64,000 nucleotides of DNA from Chelatococcus sp. YT9 (GCF_018398315.1 NZ_JAHBRW010000002.1:418637-482636), one strand, 5' to 3'. Positions 50,168 to 60,126 are shown, counted from the stretch's first letter. Notes: a model not told the origin generated them from the letters alone. Numbers and translations are program-made.

Positions 50168-51496
50168 ATGTTCGAGACATCCATCAGCCGTCGCGGTCTG
50201 GTGCGGAGCGCAGCAACGCTCGCGGCCACCGCCACTTTGCCGGCCCCATTCCTGCGCGCGCAGACGCAGCGCCGCATCGTCTTTTGGCACAGCTATTCCC
50301 AGAAGGAGCGCTCGGATGCGATGCGGCAGATCGCCGACCGTTTCGAGAAGGCGAACCCGGGGGTCAAGGTCGATATCGAGATCGTACCCTGGCCGGCCTT
50401 TCCGCAGAAATGGCCTGCAGCAATGGCGGCAGGGACCCTGCCGGACGTGACGATCCTGCTGGCCGAGAATGCGGTGCCGATGGCGCTTGCCGGCGCGCTC
50501 AACCCGATGGACGACGTGGTCAAGGCATTGGGCGGGGCAGAGGCGTTCAAGGGTAACCTCGTCAAGACAACGGGCCTATTCCGCGGTCAGTACGTCTCCG
50601 TCCCACATTACGTCCATAGCCGGCTGCTGGTCTATCGGAAGGACCGCTTGGCCGAGGCTGGCATGCAGCCACCGGTGACCTGGGACGATGCGCTGAAGGT
50701 CGCAATCGCGACGACGAAGGCCCCGGAGTATTTCGGCTGGATCCTCAAGCTCGCCAAGGGCGACACTGGTGGTGGCTTCCTCCTGTGGATGATGACACGT
50801 TCGGCCGATGGCTCGTTCTTCGACAAGGACGGCAAGGTGTCATTCGACAGCGCGCCGGTGAAGGACGCCACCGCCTTCATCGTCGAACTCGCGCGCAAAG
50901 CGGGCGGGCCGGGCGTCACCGATTACAAGATCAACGACAATTTCAGCCTCGTTAACAGCGGCAAGACGAGCTTGGCGGAGGATTCCGCCGCGATCGTCGC
51001 TGGTGCCGCCAAGGATGCGCCCGCCGTCGCCGAGCAGCTCGATGCGACCTTCATGCCGCGGCGTGAGCGCGTCGGTAATCTGCTGGGCGGCATCTCCGTT
51101 GCTCTGCCGAAGGGCAGGAACCCCGCAGACGGCAAGGAATTCGCCAAATTCCTCTTTGCCGAGGAGAATTACACGCCCTTCCTCCTGACGATCCCGCTGT
51201 TCATGTTCCCGAGCCTGAAGCGCGCCGAAGGTTCTGCGTTCTTCGACAATCCAACGATCAAGCGCTTCCGCAACGTCGTCGATGTGACGCTTCAGGGGCT
51301 CGAGGACACCAGCCTCGCCGGCATGGAACATGGGCTCAATCCCTATGCGGGGCCGGTAATGAACAGCTATGCGGTCGAAGATATGTTCCAGCGCATCCTG
51401 CTTCGCAACGAACCCATCGATCAGGCCGTCGGCGCGACCGCAAAGCAGATCGAAAAGGTCGTCGGCGACGTGCGAACCCGTTTTGACCGGGGCTGA
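50168..51496 (+). CDS. ABC transporter sugar-type substrate-binding protein, Tat-exported
   Basis: 442 residues of the extracellular solute-binding family 1 (maltose/glycerol-3-phosphate type). The N-terminus has a twin-arginine signal, SISRRGLVRSAATLAATA, with cleavage near LRAQT. Body features: FWHSYSQKERSDAMRQIADRF, GTLPDVTILL, LVYRKDRLAEAGMQPPVTWDD (in parts). Start at the ATG at 50168 with GGAGGAGG upstream; a longer open frame into the previous gene is rejected. Captures a sugar or sugar acid for the two permeases that follow. Confidence 0.92.
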   Translation: MFETSISRRGLVRSAATLAATATLPAPFLRAQTQRRIVFWHSYSQKERSDAMRQIADRFEKANPGVKVDIEIVPWPAFPQKWPAAMAAGTLPDVTILLAENAVPMALAGALNPMDDVVKALGGAEAFKGNLVKTTGLFRGQYVSVPHYVHSRLLVYRKDRLAEAGMQPPVTWDDALKVAIATTKAPEYFGWILKLAKGDTGGGFLLWMMTRSADGSFFDKDGKVSFDSAPVKDATAFIVELARKAGGPGVTDYKINDNFSLVNSGKTSLAEDSAAIVAGAAKDAPAVAEQLDATFMPRRERVGNLLGGISVALPKGRNPADGKEFAKFLFAEENYTPFLLTIPLFMFPSLKRAEGSAFFDNPTIKRFRNVVDVTLQGLEDTSLAGMEHGLNPYAGPVMNSYAVEDMFQRILLRNEPIDQAVGATAKQIEKVVGDVRTRFDRG

Positions 51497-51502
51497 TCGC
51501 GC

Positions 51503-52447
51503 ATGTCAGTCCTTGCGGCCAAGGTCGATACGCTTCAACCGGCGCGCCCGGGCCGCGGGCTCGCCGCCTGGCTCGACGAGCGCCTCGCGATCCTTTTCCT
51601 CATACCAGGCTTGGCCTGCCTCGCGGCAGTCATCCTGTATCCCGTCGCCTATAACGCTGTCGTCGGCTTTACGAACGCCAGCCTCATGTTTCCGGGCTGG
51701 CGCTTCGTCGGCACCGCCAATTTCGAGGTGACCCTCGCGGATCCCCTGTTCTGGCGCGCGACGCTTAACACGCTGATCTGGACCGCATTCTCCGTGACCG
51801 GACAGCTGCTGCTCGGCCTTGTCGCCGCGCTGGCGCTGGAGAAGGTTACGATCGGACGCACGACGCTGCGGCTCGCCCTCATCGTGCCCTGGGCTTTTCC
51901 TTCGATCGTCATGGCCTTCGCGTGGCGCTATATGCTGGACCCACTCTACGGCGTGCTGAACTTCCTGCTGATGTCGGCCGGCCTGATCGACGCGCCGCAG
52001 CAATGGCTGGGCTCTCCCGATCTGGCGATGCCGACGGTGATTGTCATGAATATCTGGTTCGGTTTCCCGTTCATGATGGTAGCAATCGTCGCGGGCCTAC
52101 AAACAATCCCGCAGGAACTCTACGAGGCCGCCGATATCGATGGTGCCGGCCCGTGGCAGAAATTCTGGTATGTCACTCTGCCGGCGCTCTGGCAGGTGAT
52201 CGCCACGGTCGTGATCCTGCGCACGATCTGGATCTTCAATAATTTCGACTTCGTCTTCCTGACCACCGGCGGCGGGCCTATCGACGCGACCACGACGCTG
52301 CCGGTCTACGCCTACAATGTGGGCTGGCAGCAATATGATATCGGCCGGATGGCAGCCGTTGCCTTGGTCATGATGGTCATCCTCGGCTTCATTCTCGCCG
52401 TCTATTTCCGCCTTCTCAGCCTCCAGGCAAAGACTGGAGAGCAATGA
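51503..52447 (+). CDS. ABC sugar permease (MalF-type)
   Basis: 314 residues with six membrane helices after a short leader. The EAA loop that contacts the ATPase reads ELYEAADIDGAGPWQKFWYVTLP. It starts 6 bp after the binding-protein stop and overlaps the next permease by 4 bases. Forms the membrane channel with the MalG-type partner. Confidence 0.93.
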   Translation: MSVLAAKVDTLQPARPGRGLAAWLDERLAILFLIPGLACLAAVILYPVAYNAVVGFTNASLMFPGWRFVGTANFEVTLADPLFWRATLNTLIWTAFSVTGQLLLGLVAALALEKVTIGRTTLRLALIVPWAFPSIVMAFAWRYMLDPLYGVLNFLLMSAGLIDAPQQWLGSPDLAMPTVIVMNIWFGFPFMMVAIVAGLQTIPQELYEAADIDGAGPWQKFWYVTLPALWQVIATVVILRTIWIFNNFDFVFLTTGGGPIDATTTLPVYAYNVGWQQYDIGRMAAVALVMMVILGFILAVYFRLLSLQAKTGEQ

Positions 52448-53277
52448 GCATGTGCAACCGTGGGTGGTATCTCATCGCTTATGCTATCGGCGCGATCTTT
52501 GCCGTCTTCGCACTGACGCCGCTCATTTGGATGATCTTCTCGTCCTTGAAGCCTTACGAGGAACTCTACAACTTCCCGCCATCCTTCAGCCTGTCGAGCC
52601 TTGGGCTGCATTATTACGATAAGGTGCTGCTCTCCTCTCCATTCCCGCAATTCCTCGCAAACAGCCTCATCGTCTCGGTGGTCTCGACGCTGATCAGTGT
52701 CCTCTTGGCGGCGATGGCGGGGTGGTCGCTGGCGCGGGCCCGCTTCCGCGGGCAATGGCTGATCCTCAATGCGGTGTTGCTGGCCTATCTTTTCCCCCAG
52801 GCCTTGATCGTGCTTCCGCTGTTTACAGCCATCGCGAAGATCGGCCTCGCCAACACCTATCTCGGGCTCATCCTGGCCTATATCACCTTCACCTTCCCGT
52901 TCTCGACCTGGATGCTGACCGCCTATTTCGCAAAGGTGCCGATCGAGATCGAGGAAGCCGGACGCATGGACGGCGCGAGCAATCTGACGATCTTCTGCCG
53001 GCTCGTTTTGCCGCTGGCGGCGCCCGGCATTGTCACAGTCGCAATCTTCTCCTTCATCAACGCCTGGAATGAATTTCTCTATGGCCTCGTCATCTTGGGC
53101 GGCGGCGAGAAGCGCACGCTGCCCGTCGGCCTCTACAATTTCGTGGGCGGTGAGTTTGCCCAATGGGGGGAGATGATGGCCGCAACCAGCCTCACCATGT
53201 TGCCAACACTCCTCCTGTTCCTGTTCATCCAACGTCGGTTGGTCGGCGGGCTCACCGCCGGCGCCGTCAAGAGCTGA
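52444..53277 (+). CDS. ABC sugar permease (MalG-type)
   Basis: 277 residues, six helices; EAA loop IEIEEAGRMDGASNLTIFCR. ATGA overlap with the MalF-type gene and 3 bp to the following dehydrogenase. No ATPase gene is found in this operon or the window, so the importer must borrow a shared ATPase such as an MsmK/UgpC-type protein encoded elsewhere (inferred). Confidence 0.93.
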   Translation: MSMCNRGWYLIAYAIGAIFAVFALTPLIWMIFSSLKPYEELYNFPPSFSLSSLGLHYYDKVLLSSPFPQFLANSLIVSVVSTLISVLLAAMAGWSLARARFRGQWLILNAVLLAYLFPQALIVLPLFTAIAKIGLANTYLGLILAYITFTFPFSTWMLTAYFAKVPIEIEEAGRMDGASNLTIFCRLVLPLAAPGIVTVAIFSFINAWNEFLYGLVILGGGEKRTLPVGLYNFVGGEFAQWGEMMAATSLTMLPTLLLFLFIQRRLVGGLTAGAVKS

Positions 53278-53280
53278 GCC

Positions 53281-54294
53281 ATGGCAGACAAACCCAACCT
53301 CGTCTTCGCCCTGGATCCGCATCTGACGCAGGATCTCCTCACACCGGCATTATTGGAGCGCCTTGCCCGCACGTGCACAATCCACCATGGAGCGCCGCTG
53401 CGCGACTACGCGACCGCGCAGGCGCGGCGGCAGCTCGAGCAGGCGGACATCCTGTTCACCGGCTGGGGTGCGCCGCGGGTCGATGCCGGGACCTTGGCGA
53501 TCGCGCGCCGATTGCGCCTGATCGCCCATGCGGGAAGCGCCGTGAAGCCGATCGCCGCTCCCGAGGTCTGGACGGCAGGTGTTGCGGTCACGGTGGCCGC
53601 GGCGGCCAACGCCGTGCCGGTCGCCGAATACGCATTGGCGATGGTTCTGCTCGCCAACAAGCAAGCACTGCCGGTTCGGGAGCGGCTTCGCGCGGAGCGC
53701 AAGCCATGGCAACCGCAATGGCTTGCGCATGGCGAGCCCGGCAACTACGGCGCGGTCATCGGCATCATCGGCGCGTCGCGTACCGGGCGGCAACTGCTCC
53801 AGTTGCTGAAGCCATTCGACCTCACCGTCCTGGTGTACGACCCGTTCATGTCGGAGGACGAGGCGCGCGCGCTCGGCTGCGAGAAGGTCGGATTGCCCGA
53901 GTTGATGGCCCGCTCCAACGTCGTCAGCCTGCACGCACCCTCGCTGCCCGAAACCGAGGGCATGATCGGTCGTGACCAGCTCGCTGCGATGCGCGACGGC
54001 GCCACGCTGATCAACACCGCGCGCGGCGCGCTGGTCGACCATCTCGCGCTGTCCGAGGAGCTCGTCTCGGGGCGCCTCAACGCAGTGCTCGACGTCACCG
54101 AGCCCGAGCCGCTGCCACCGGGGTCGCGGCTGTTCGATCTGCCTAACGTCGTCATTACGCCCCATATCGCGGGCGCGGCCGGCCATGAGACTCGGCGGAT
54201 GGCCGAGTTGCTCGCCGACGAGATCGAACGTTTCGTCACTGGCGAACCATTGTTGCACGCGGTGACGCCTGAGATGCTGAGGAGGATCGCCTGA
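53281..54294 (+). CDS. D-isomer-specific 2-hydroxyacid dehydrogenase
   Basis: 337 residues. NAD loop GIIGASRTGRQLLQLL, catalytic Arg in INTARGALVD, Glu in DVTEPEPLP and His in TPHIAGAAG are present. Reduces a 2-keto acid such as glyoxylate, hydroxypyruvate or a keto sugar acid, or works in reverse. In this operon it probably handles the product of the DapA-like enzyme. Three bp gaps on both sides show tight coupling. Confidence 0.93.
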   Translation: MADKPNLVFALDPHLTQDLLTPALLERLARTCTIHHGAPLRDYATAQARRQLEQADILFTGWGAPRVDAGTLAIARRLRLIAHAGSAVKPIAAPEVWTAGVAVTVAAAANAVPVAEYALAMVLLANKQALPVRERLRAERKPWQPQWLAHGEPGNYGAVIGIIGASRTGRQLLQLLKPFDLTVLVYDPFMSEDEARALGCEKVGLPELMARSNVVSLHAPSLPETEGMIGRDQLAAMRDGATLINTARGALVDHLALSEELVSGRLNAVLDVTEPEPLPPGSRLFDLPNVVITPHIAGAAGHETRRMAELLADEIERFVTGEPLLHAVTPEMLRRIA

Positions 54295-54297
54295 ACG

Positions 54298-55197
54298 ATG
54301 CGCCTGTTGCTCCACACCATGGCAACCCCTGAGCTCGATCCCATCGCAGCGCTCGACCTTGCTGCTGAGCTGCAACTTGATGGATTGGATCTGATCTGCC
54401 AGGCGGACTATCGTTGCGCGCTCCCGCCCGACGCTCCCATCGAGACCGCGCGATCGCTCCGCGCCGAAGCCCAGCGCCGCGGCCTCGTCATCGGCGCGCT
54501 GACGCCATACGAGAAGCGCGTCAACCACCCGCTCGCACGTGAGCGCGACGAGGCCGTCGCGAGCCTCGTCCACGCCATCGACCTTGCCGAGGCTCTCGGG
54601 GCGACCAGCGTCCGCGTTTTCGGCGGCGCAGAAGTTCGCGACGATGACTGGACCATCGCGGCCGGCCGCCTCGTCGAGAGTTTGCATCGCATTGCTCCCC
54701 ACGCCGCCGCGCGCGGGATCGGCCTCAATATCGAGAACCATGATGGCACCATGGCCGATAGCGCGGCCCGAACCCATGAGCTCTGGCGGCGCACCGGCAA
54801 GGAGATCGTCGGGATCGTCTACGATCCTGCGAACCTGATCCGAGATGGGAAGGAGGACTTCCCGGCGAGCCTCGATCTCCAGGCCGAAGCGATCCGGCTC
54901 GTCCACGTGAAGGATTACAGCTTCATACCCGGCGCGGAGCGAAGAGGCGCCGTCGAGCAGAGCCGCCGATCCGTGCCACTAGGGGACGGCGACGTGCCTT
55001 GGACCGATATCATCGCTGCGCTCGCGGCGCTTGGCTACGATGGTGATCTAACCTTCGAGTACGAGATGCGCTGGGTGCCGGACCAACTGCCCCCGACACG
55101 GATCGGCGTTGCCAGGTCGCGCGACTTTGTGCGCCGAGCTCTTGCGCAAGCCGCCACGGCGGAGCGCACGGCGACAGCGCTTGCCAAGTTGGGCTAG
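54298..55197 (+). CDS. sugar phosphate isomerase/epimerase (xylose isomerase-like TIM barrel)
   Basis: 299 residues. Metal-binding barrel features: GLNIENHDGTMADSA, IVGIVYDPANLIRDG, RLVHVKDYSF and the C-terminal TFEYEMRW. It resembles the family of tagatose epimerases, hydroxypyruvate isomerases and myo-inosose dehydratases. Last gene of the operon, convergent with the helicase gene; 54 bp gap. Exact substrate not readable. Confidence 0.88.
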   Translation: MRLLLHTMATPELDPIAALDLAAELQLDGLDLICQADYRCALPPDAPIETARSLRAEAQRRGLVIGALTPYEKRVNHPLARERDEAVASLVHAIDLAEALGATSVRVFGGAEVRDDDWTIAAGRLVESLHRIAPHAAARGIGLNIENHDGTMADSAARTHELWRRTGKEIVGIVYDPANLIRDGKEDFPASLDLQAEAIRLVHVKDYSFIPGAERRGAVEQSRRSVPLGDGDVPWTDIIAALAALGYDGDLTFEYEMRWVPDQLPPTRIGVARSRDFVRRALAQAATAERTATALAKLG

Positions 55198-55251
55198 GCG
55201 GCATCCGCAGGACTGGAACGTATGGTCAGCGGCGCCAAGCGTGTGGCCGCG

Positions 55252-57075
55252 TCACTCTTGACGCTGGGCTTTGCCCTTGTGCGTGCGGACACGATCGCGA
55301 TGCTTTGATGTGGCTTTGCCCCGCTGCACCGGCTTCTTTGCTGCCCTGCCCTTGCCTGCCTTGCCCTCCTGGCCGAAGTCTTGATTGGCTTTCCGCGTGC
55401 TTCTCTTCAGGTTTCCGGCGGTCTGGATGACGATCCCTTTTTCGACACTGCCGGGCCGCGCAATCTGCGCGGCGAATGCCGCAGCCTTGTCCAGGGAGAT
55501 CTGGAAACGGGTTTCCGTGTCTTCGATCCTGATCGACCCCACGTCACGCTTCGAAACGCCGCCGGCATTGCAGATCATCGGCAACAGCCACTTGGGATCG
55601 GCCCGATGCTTGCGGCCGAGCGACAGCGTGAACCACACGCCGCCCTCCATGTCCGGTCCGCGCGGCGCCCCCCTAGGCGCAGCGCCTTGCTTGTCCTCGC
55701 TCCCTCTTTCGCGCCGGGGCTTCCGTGCCTGCATGTCGGAGACCGGCAACGGAGAGAGGTCCTCCGGCACCGGGCGAGCGGCGAGCTGCTGCCGCAGGAA
55801 GGCAGCCGCGATGCGTTCGGGGGGCACCTTCGCGAGCAATTCGGTCACGAATGCTGCGTCGGCTCCGTCAGGCACAGCGGCGGACAGTGCCGTGTCGAGG
55901 ATCTGCCTGCGGTAGCGGGCCTCAATTTCTGTGATACCGGGGGCGGCACGCGTCGTGGCGGTTAACCTCGCCAGCGCGAGCACACGCTGCGCCGCGCCGC
56001 GCCTGTTCTCCGGTACGATGAGCACGCAGACGCCCTTGCGTCCGGCGCGGCCCGTCCTACCGGAGCGGTGAAGCAAGGTTGCAGGGTTGCTCGGCACATC
56101 CGCATGGATCACGAGATCGAGGTTCGGCAGGTCGATGCCGCGCGCCGCGACATCGGTCGCGACGCAGACATGGGCACGCCCATCTCGCATCGCCTGTAGG
56201 GCGCTCGAACGCTCCGACTGCGCCATGTCGCCCGAGAGCGAAACGACTGAGAAGCCGCGGTTGGCCAGCCGCGCGGTCAGATGGCGCACCGCCTCACGCG
56301 TGTGGCAGAAGACCAGCGCGCTCGCACTGTCCGAATCAAGCAGTGTGTTGATGACGGCATGCTCGCGCTCGTCGCGGCGCACCAGCACCACTTGGTAGTC
56401 GATGTCGGAATGCTGCTCCGTGGAGGCTGTCGCCGCTACCCGCACCGCATTTTTCTGAAAGGTCTTGGCCAACTCGGCAATGCCGCGTGGCACCGTTGCC
56501 GAGAATAGCAGCGTCCGGCGCTGTTCTGGTGCCGCACCCAGGATAAACTCGAGGTCGTCGCGAAAACCGAGGTCCAGCATTTCATCGGCCTCGTCGAGAA
56601 CGACCACGCGAAGCGCGCCGAGGTCCAGCACTCCTTTTGTGATGTGGTCGCGCAGCCGTCCCGGCGTACCGACGACAAGATGCGCACCGCGCTCCAATGC
56701 GCGGCGTTCGATGCGCATGTCCATGCCGCCGACACATGTCGCAGTCTGGATCCGGGTCGCCCCGTACAGCCAGTCGAGTTCACGCTGGACCTGGATCGCA
56801 AGCTCACGCGTCGGCGCGATGATCAGGCCGAGCGGCCTGCCAGCGGGTCCGAAATGGCGATCGTTTCCAAGCACTGTCGAGGCGATCGCGATGCCGAAGG
56901 CGACCGTCTTGCCGGATCCGGTCTGGGCCGAAACCAGGAGGTCCGCATCGCCATGCCCCCCGGTCGCCATCACCATTTGTACTGGCGTCAGCTGACTATA
57001 GCCTCTCGTCTCGAGCGCGGACGCCAGCGCGGGGTGGATGGTCGTGGGCAAGGCATTGTCGTCGTTCGTCGGCAT
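55252..57075 (-). CDS. DEAD-box RNA helicase (DbpA-type C-terminus)
   Basis: 607 residues. Q motif region YSQLTPVQ, motif I AQTGSGKT, II DEADEMLDLGF, III SAT, and C-terminal helicase motifs ARGIDLP and HRSGRTGRAGRKG. Residues about 470-545 form a DbpA-like RNA-binding domain (VWFTLSLGRKHRADPKW, GVSKRDVGSIRI), followed by a Lys/Arg-rich tail. Acts in ribosome assembly or RNA remodelling. Start at the ATG at 57073-57075. Stands alone; convergent to the sugar-acid operon. Confidence 0.94.
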   Translation of the reverse strand: MPTNDDNALPTTIHPALASALETRGYSQLTPVQMVMATGGHGDADLLVSAQTGSGKTVAFGIAIASTVLGNDRHFGPAGRPLGLIIAPTRELAIQVQRELDWLYGATRIQTATCVGGMDMRIERRALERGAHLVVGTPGRLRDHITKGVLDLGALRVVVLDEADEMLDLGFRDDLEFILGAAPEQRRTLLFSATVPRGIAELAKTFQKNAVRVAATASTEQHSDIDYQVVLVRRDEREHAVINTLLDSDSASALVFCHTREAVRHLTARLANRGFSVVSLSGDMAQSERSSALQAMRDGRAHVCVATDVAARGIDLPNLDLVIHADVPSNPATLLHRSGRTGRAGRKGVCVLIVPENRRGAAQRVLALARLTATTRAAPGITEIEARYRRQILDTALSAAVPDGADAAFVTELLAKVPPERIAAAFLRQQLAARPVPEDLSPLPVSDMQARKPRRERGSEDKQGAAPRGAPRGPDMEGGVWFTLSLGRKHRADPKWLLPMICNAGGVSKRDVGSIRIEDTETRFQISLDKAAAFAAQIARPGSVEKGIVIQTAGNLKRSTRKANQDFGQEGKAGKGRAAKKPVQRGKATSKHRDRVRTHKGKAQRQE

Positions 57076-57264
57076 GATGGCGGCCTCTATCTCGAAGTCG
57101 CCATAGCACAGCAACTTCCAAGGCACCTAATGGTAGGTCCTCCACGCAGCCGAACCTCCGGGCGGCCAGATAGACCTCCCATTCGACCGCAGGCAGACGC
57201 AAGCACGATATCGCCGGCCACCGCAGGGATGTGGCGTCGTGCAGATCAAGCCTCCTGCGCCGCT

Positions 57265-57292
57265 GGATCCGGGACCCAAGGGACCCGGATCC
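57265..57292 (-). terminator. strong hairpin downstream of the phytanoyl-CoA dioxygenase-like gene
   Basis: GGATCCGGG (57265-57273) and CCCGGATCC (57284-57292) are perfect arms around a 10-base loop, 7 bases past the stop in the direction of transcription. It lacks a T run, so termination is likely but not certain. Confidence 0.5.
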
Positions 57293-57299
57293 TTCACCA

Positions 57300-58088
57300 T
57301 CAGAGGCTAAGTCCGCAAGCTCGGCGGATGGCGATCTGAACCGGCGATGGCGGCAGCGCCGGATCGAACTCACCCTTGGGGAACAGAGGCGGCTGCGCCA
57401 TGAAGCGTGGCTCCTTCCCCCCGTGAGGTTGCGCAGCGTGGACGAGAAACGGATGGCACAAATAGACCGTGCCCGCCTCACCGGTTGCCAGCTCAACGTC
57501 ACACCCGTCTGTGGAAGCGTAACCATCAGCGGAGAGTTGTCTGAGCGTTGCTCCCGCGGTCCCGTATGGCAGCAACTCACGCGCGATGGTCGCATGCGAG
57601 CCTTTCCGGATCCGCGTCGGCGCATCCTTGCGACCTACGTCCGAGAGCAGGAAAAGCATTAATAATGCTCGCCCGCTGCTCTTCACATTCGCCCTCCACT
57701 CCATGAAGTCTGGGCTATCGCCGAAACTCACGTCCACGTGCCAGCCGTCGTCGCCCGGGGCTGCTGAAGAGGGAAATCGGATCGGGAAGGTTCCCAACCC
57801 TTGCGGGGCGCGCCAACGATCCTTTCCCACAAGCTGGTCGTAAGCGCGATGCAGTTGCGGTGTATTGGCGGCTTCAATGAAGGCAGGCGAGGATTTCGCG
57901 CCGATCCGGATGACCGGTTCAGTCCATTTCCAGGGCTCGTCAGGCGACAAACCGATGTCCGCCCACAACTCATCCCTGCATTGCTTCGCAAGATCGACGC
58001 TGAAGGCATTTTCGATTTTGACAAAGCCAACATCAATGAAGCTCTCGACCTGATCGGGACTCAGGTCAACATGCTCGGCTTTGGGCAT
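57300..58088 (-). CDS. phytanoyl-CoA dioxygenase (PhyH) family protein
   Basis: 262 residues of the Fe(II)/2-oxoglutarate oxygenase jelly roll. Iron ligands are visible as DGWHVDVSF (HxD, about residue 118) and the distal His in CHPFLVHAAQPH, followed by the 2-oxoglutarate Arg in KEPRFMAQP. Hydroxylates an unknown small molecule; PhyH proteins act on branched acyl-CoA, but many bacterial members do not. Start at the ATG at 58086-58088 with GGGAG upstream; the longer frame to 58160 is rejected. Stands alone. Confidence 0.87.
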   Translation of the reverse strand: MPKAEHVDLSPDQVESFIDVGFVKIENAFSVDLAKQCRDELWADIGLSPDEPWKWTEPVIRIGAKSSPAFIEAANTPQLHRAYDQLVGKDRWRAPQGLGTFPIRFPSSAAPGDDGWHVDVSFGDSPDFMEWRANVKSSGRALLMLFLLSDVGRKDAPTRIRKGSHATIARELLPYGTAGATLRQLSADGYASTDGCDVELATGEAGTVYLCHPFLVHAAQPHGGKEPRFMAQPPLFPKGEFDPALPPSPVQIAIRRACGLSL

Positions 58089-58620
58089 GCAACATTCTCC
58101 CTTCGGCCTCCACTTCAGCGGGGCCGTCTTGATCTGACTGGCGCTAACGCGCCTGAACAACTTCAGCTGTTCAGATCAGGGGAAAGAATGTCGACGTAAA
58201 CATCATGGCAAAAAAGCCTACAGGCTCGTTGCAAGAAAAACAAGGTTCGCCCTAGAAACGGCAAGGGTATATCATCCGAACGAGCGGTTCCGGATCATCT
58301 CCAGCGACGACGACAAGGGCCGTACTCCGACATGATGCGGGCGAGAGCTACTGTTAAAGGCTGCTCTCGGCTTGGCTCGACGGCGCGTGCTCCTGCCGAC
58401 GCCAACAAGTATCCTGATCTCAGAAACCCTCGCCACGGAGAATGTTTATCCCGCTCCGCCCCAGAACGAGCGTTTCGACCTAACCGCCTGGTCGACCTTG
58501 GGATGCCAAGCTCGCGTTAGCGAATATTATCAACTTGCCATCTCAGGACGAGCGCTGGAACAAGGAAACGCAGGCTTGATAGCGGAACCTCATCGCAATC
58601 ACCCTGCCAGAAACCTCAGA
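58089..58620. other. intergenic region, no gene recognised
   Basis: 532 bases between the PhyH-like gene and the tctA stop. Plus-strand frames from 58332 onward give no family likeness. No tRNA or clear terminator was seen. Confidence 0.45.
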
Positions 58621-60126
58621 TCAGTTCTCTTCTATGAAAACCTCGTCGCGCTTGCGCGTGACAGCGGGGACCATCACAACGACGAGGATGATCGCGGCCA
58701 AGAGGAGCAGAACTGCGCTGACCGGCCGAGAAAAGAACACCGTGGCATCGCCGCCCGAAATCAGCATGGCGCGGCGAAAGTTCTCCTCGATCATCGGCCC
58801 GAGAATGAATCCGAGAATGAAAGGCGCGAGCTCGCATTCGAGCTTGATCAGCACGTAGCCCAACAGTCCGGCCGCGGTGATCTGGTATACGCCGAAAGAC
58901 GCGTTGTTGACGCTGTAGACACCGATGCAGCAGAACGCGACAATGATCGGGAATAAGATCGTATAGGGGATTTGCAGCAGTTTGACCCACAGGCCGACAA
59001 GGGGCAGGTTGAGGATGAGCAGCATGGCATTGCCCACCCACATCGAGACCACAAGGCCCCAGAACAAAGCCGGATTGTTGTTGATCACACCCGGACCGGG
59101 CACGACGCCCTGAATAATGAGGGCGCCAATCATGAGCGCCATGATGACATTGGAAGGGATGCCCAGCGCGAGCATGGGGATGAAGGACGTCTGCGCGCCC
59201 GCGTTATTCGCCGATTCAGGCGCCACGACACCCTCGATTGCGCCACGTCCCATTTCCGCGCCGTGGGGAGAAACTTTCTTTTCAACAGTATAGGCCACGA
59301 AGGAGGACAGGAGTGCGCCGCCACCCGGCAGCACGCCAAGGAAGGAGCCGATGGCAGTGCCGCGGACCATGGGCGCGATCATCCGCCTGAAATCCTCACG
59401 CGTCGGCATCAGCTTGCCGACCATCGCCACCCTGCCCTGTGCGCCCCCGTCCTGTTCGAGATTTCGCATGATTTCGCTGATGCCGAAGAGTCCGACCGCG
59501 ATGGCGACGAATTCAAGGCCGTCGAGCATCTCATGGATGCCGAAAGTAAAGCGTGCGGCCCCCGTATAGACGTCTGTGCCCGTCAGGCCGAGCATCAGAC
59601 CGAGAAAGATCATGCCAAGTGCCTTGATAATAGACCCCGACGCCAGCGCAATGGAAGAGACGAGCCCCACCACCATGAGTGAGAAGTATTCCGCAGGGCT
59701 GAAATTGAAGGCCAGCAGGGTCAGTGGCTTGGCGAGGAGCGCGATGAGCAGCGTCGCAACGGAGCCGGCGAAGAACGAACCGATCGCCGCGGCGGCCAGC
59801 GCAGGGCCGCCCCTGCCCTTCTGGGCCATCTCGTAGCCGTCGATCGTGGTCACGGCAGAGGATGTCTCGCCCGGCAATTTGAGCAGGATGGCCGTGGTTG
59901 AGCCGCCATATTGAGACCCGTAATAGATCCCCGCGAGCATGATCAGTGATCCCTCGGACGATAAGCCGAAGGTGATCGGCAAAAGCATCGCGATCGTCGC
60001 CAACGGCCCGATTCCGGGCAGCACGCCGACCACTGTGCCGAGCAAGGTGCCAACAAAACAATAGAACAGGTTGATCGGCTGGAAGCTGACTGAAAAGCCG
60101 AGTGCAAGATTGGTGAAGACGTCCAT
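58621..60126 (-). CDS. tctA: tripartite tricarboxylate transporter large permease TctA (second copy)
   Basis: 501 residues, paralog of the gene at 20094-21596 with the same signatures: GTVVGVLPGIGPLA, YYGSQYGGSTTAILLKLPGE (split), GVLPGGGALLSSFVAYTVEKK, SANNAGAQTSFIPMLALGIPS. Start at the ATG at 60124-60126 with GGGAGC upstream. It ends the leftward operon and follows tctB by 106 bp. No Bug binding protein is within the window for this copy; it may lie right of the edge or be borrowed from elsewhere. Confidence 0.94.
   Translation of the reverse strand: MDVFTNLALGFSVSFQPINLFYCFVGTLLGTVVGVLPGIGPLATIAMLLPITFGLSSEGSLIMLAGIYYGSQYGGSTTAILLKLPGETSSAVTTIDGYEMAQKGRGGPALAAAAIGSFFAGSVATLLIALLAKPLTLLAFNFSPAEYFSLMVVGLVSSIALASGSIIKALGMIFLGLMLGLTGTDVYTGAARFTFGIHEMLDGLEFVAIAVGLFGISEIMRNLEQDGGAQGRVAMVGKLMPTREDFRRMIAPMVRGTAIGSFLGVLPGGGALLSSFVAYTVEKKVSPHGAEMGRGAIEGVVAPESANNAGAQTSFIPMLALGIPSNVIMALMIGALIIQGVVPGPGVINNNPALFWGLVVSMWVGNAMLLILNLPLVGLWVKLLQIPYTILFPIIVAFCCIGVYSVNNASFGVYQITAAGLLGYVLIKLECELAPFILGFILGPMIEENFRRAMLISGGDATVFFSRPVSAVLLLLAAIILVVVMVPAVTRKRDEVFIEEN

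Noticed and set aside
53350-54906. 518-codon minus-strand frame across the 2-hydroxyacid dehydrogenase and isomerase genes
   Set aside because: It spans two clear plus-strand genes and shows no domain.
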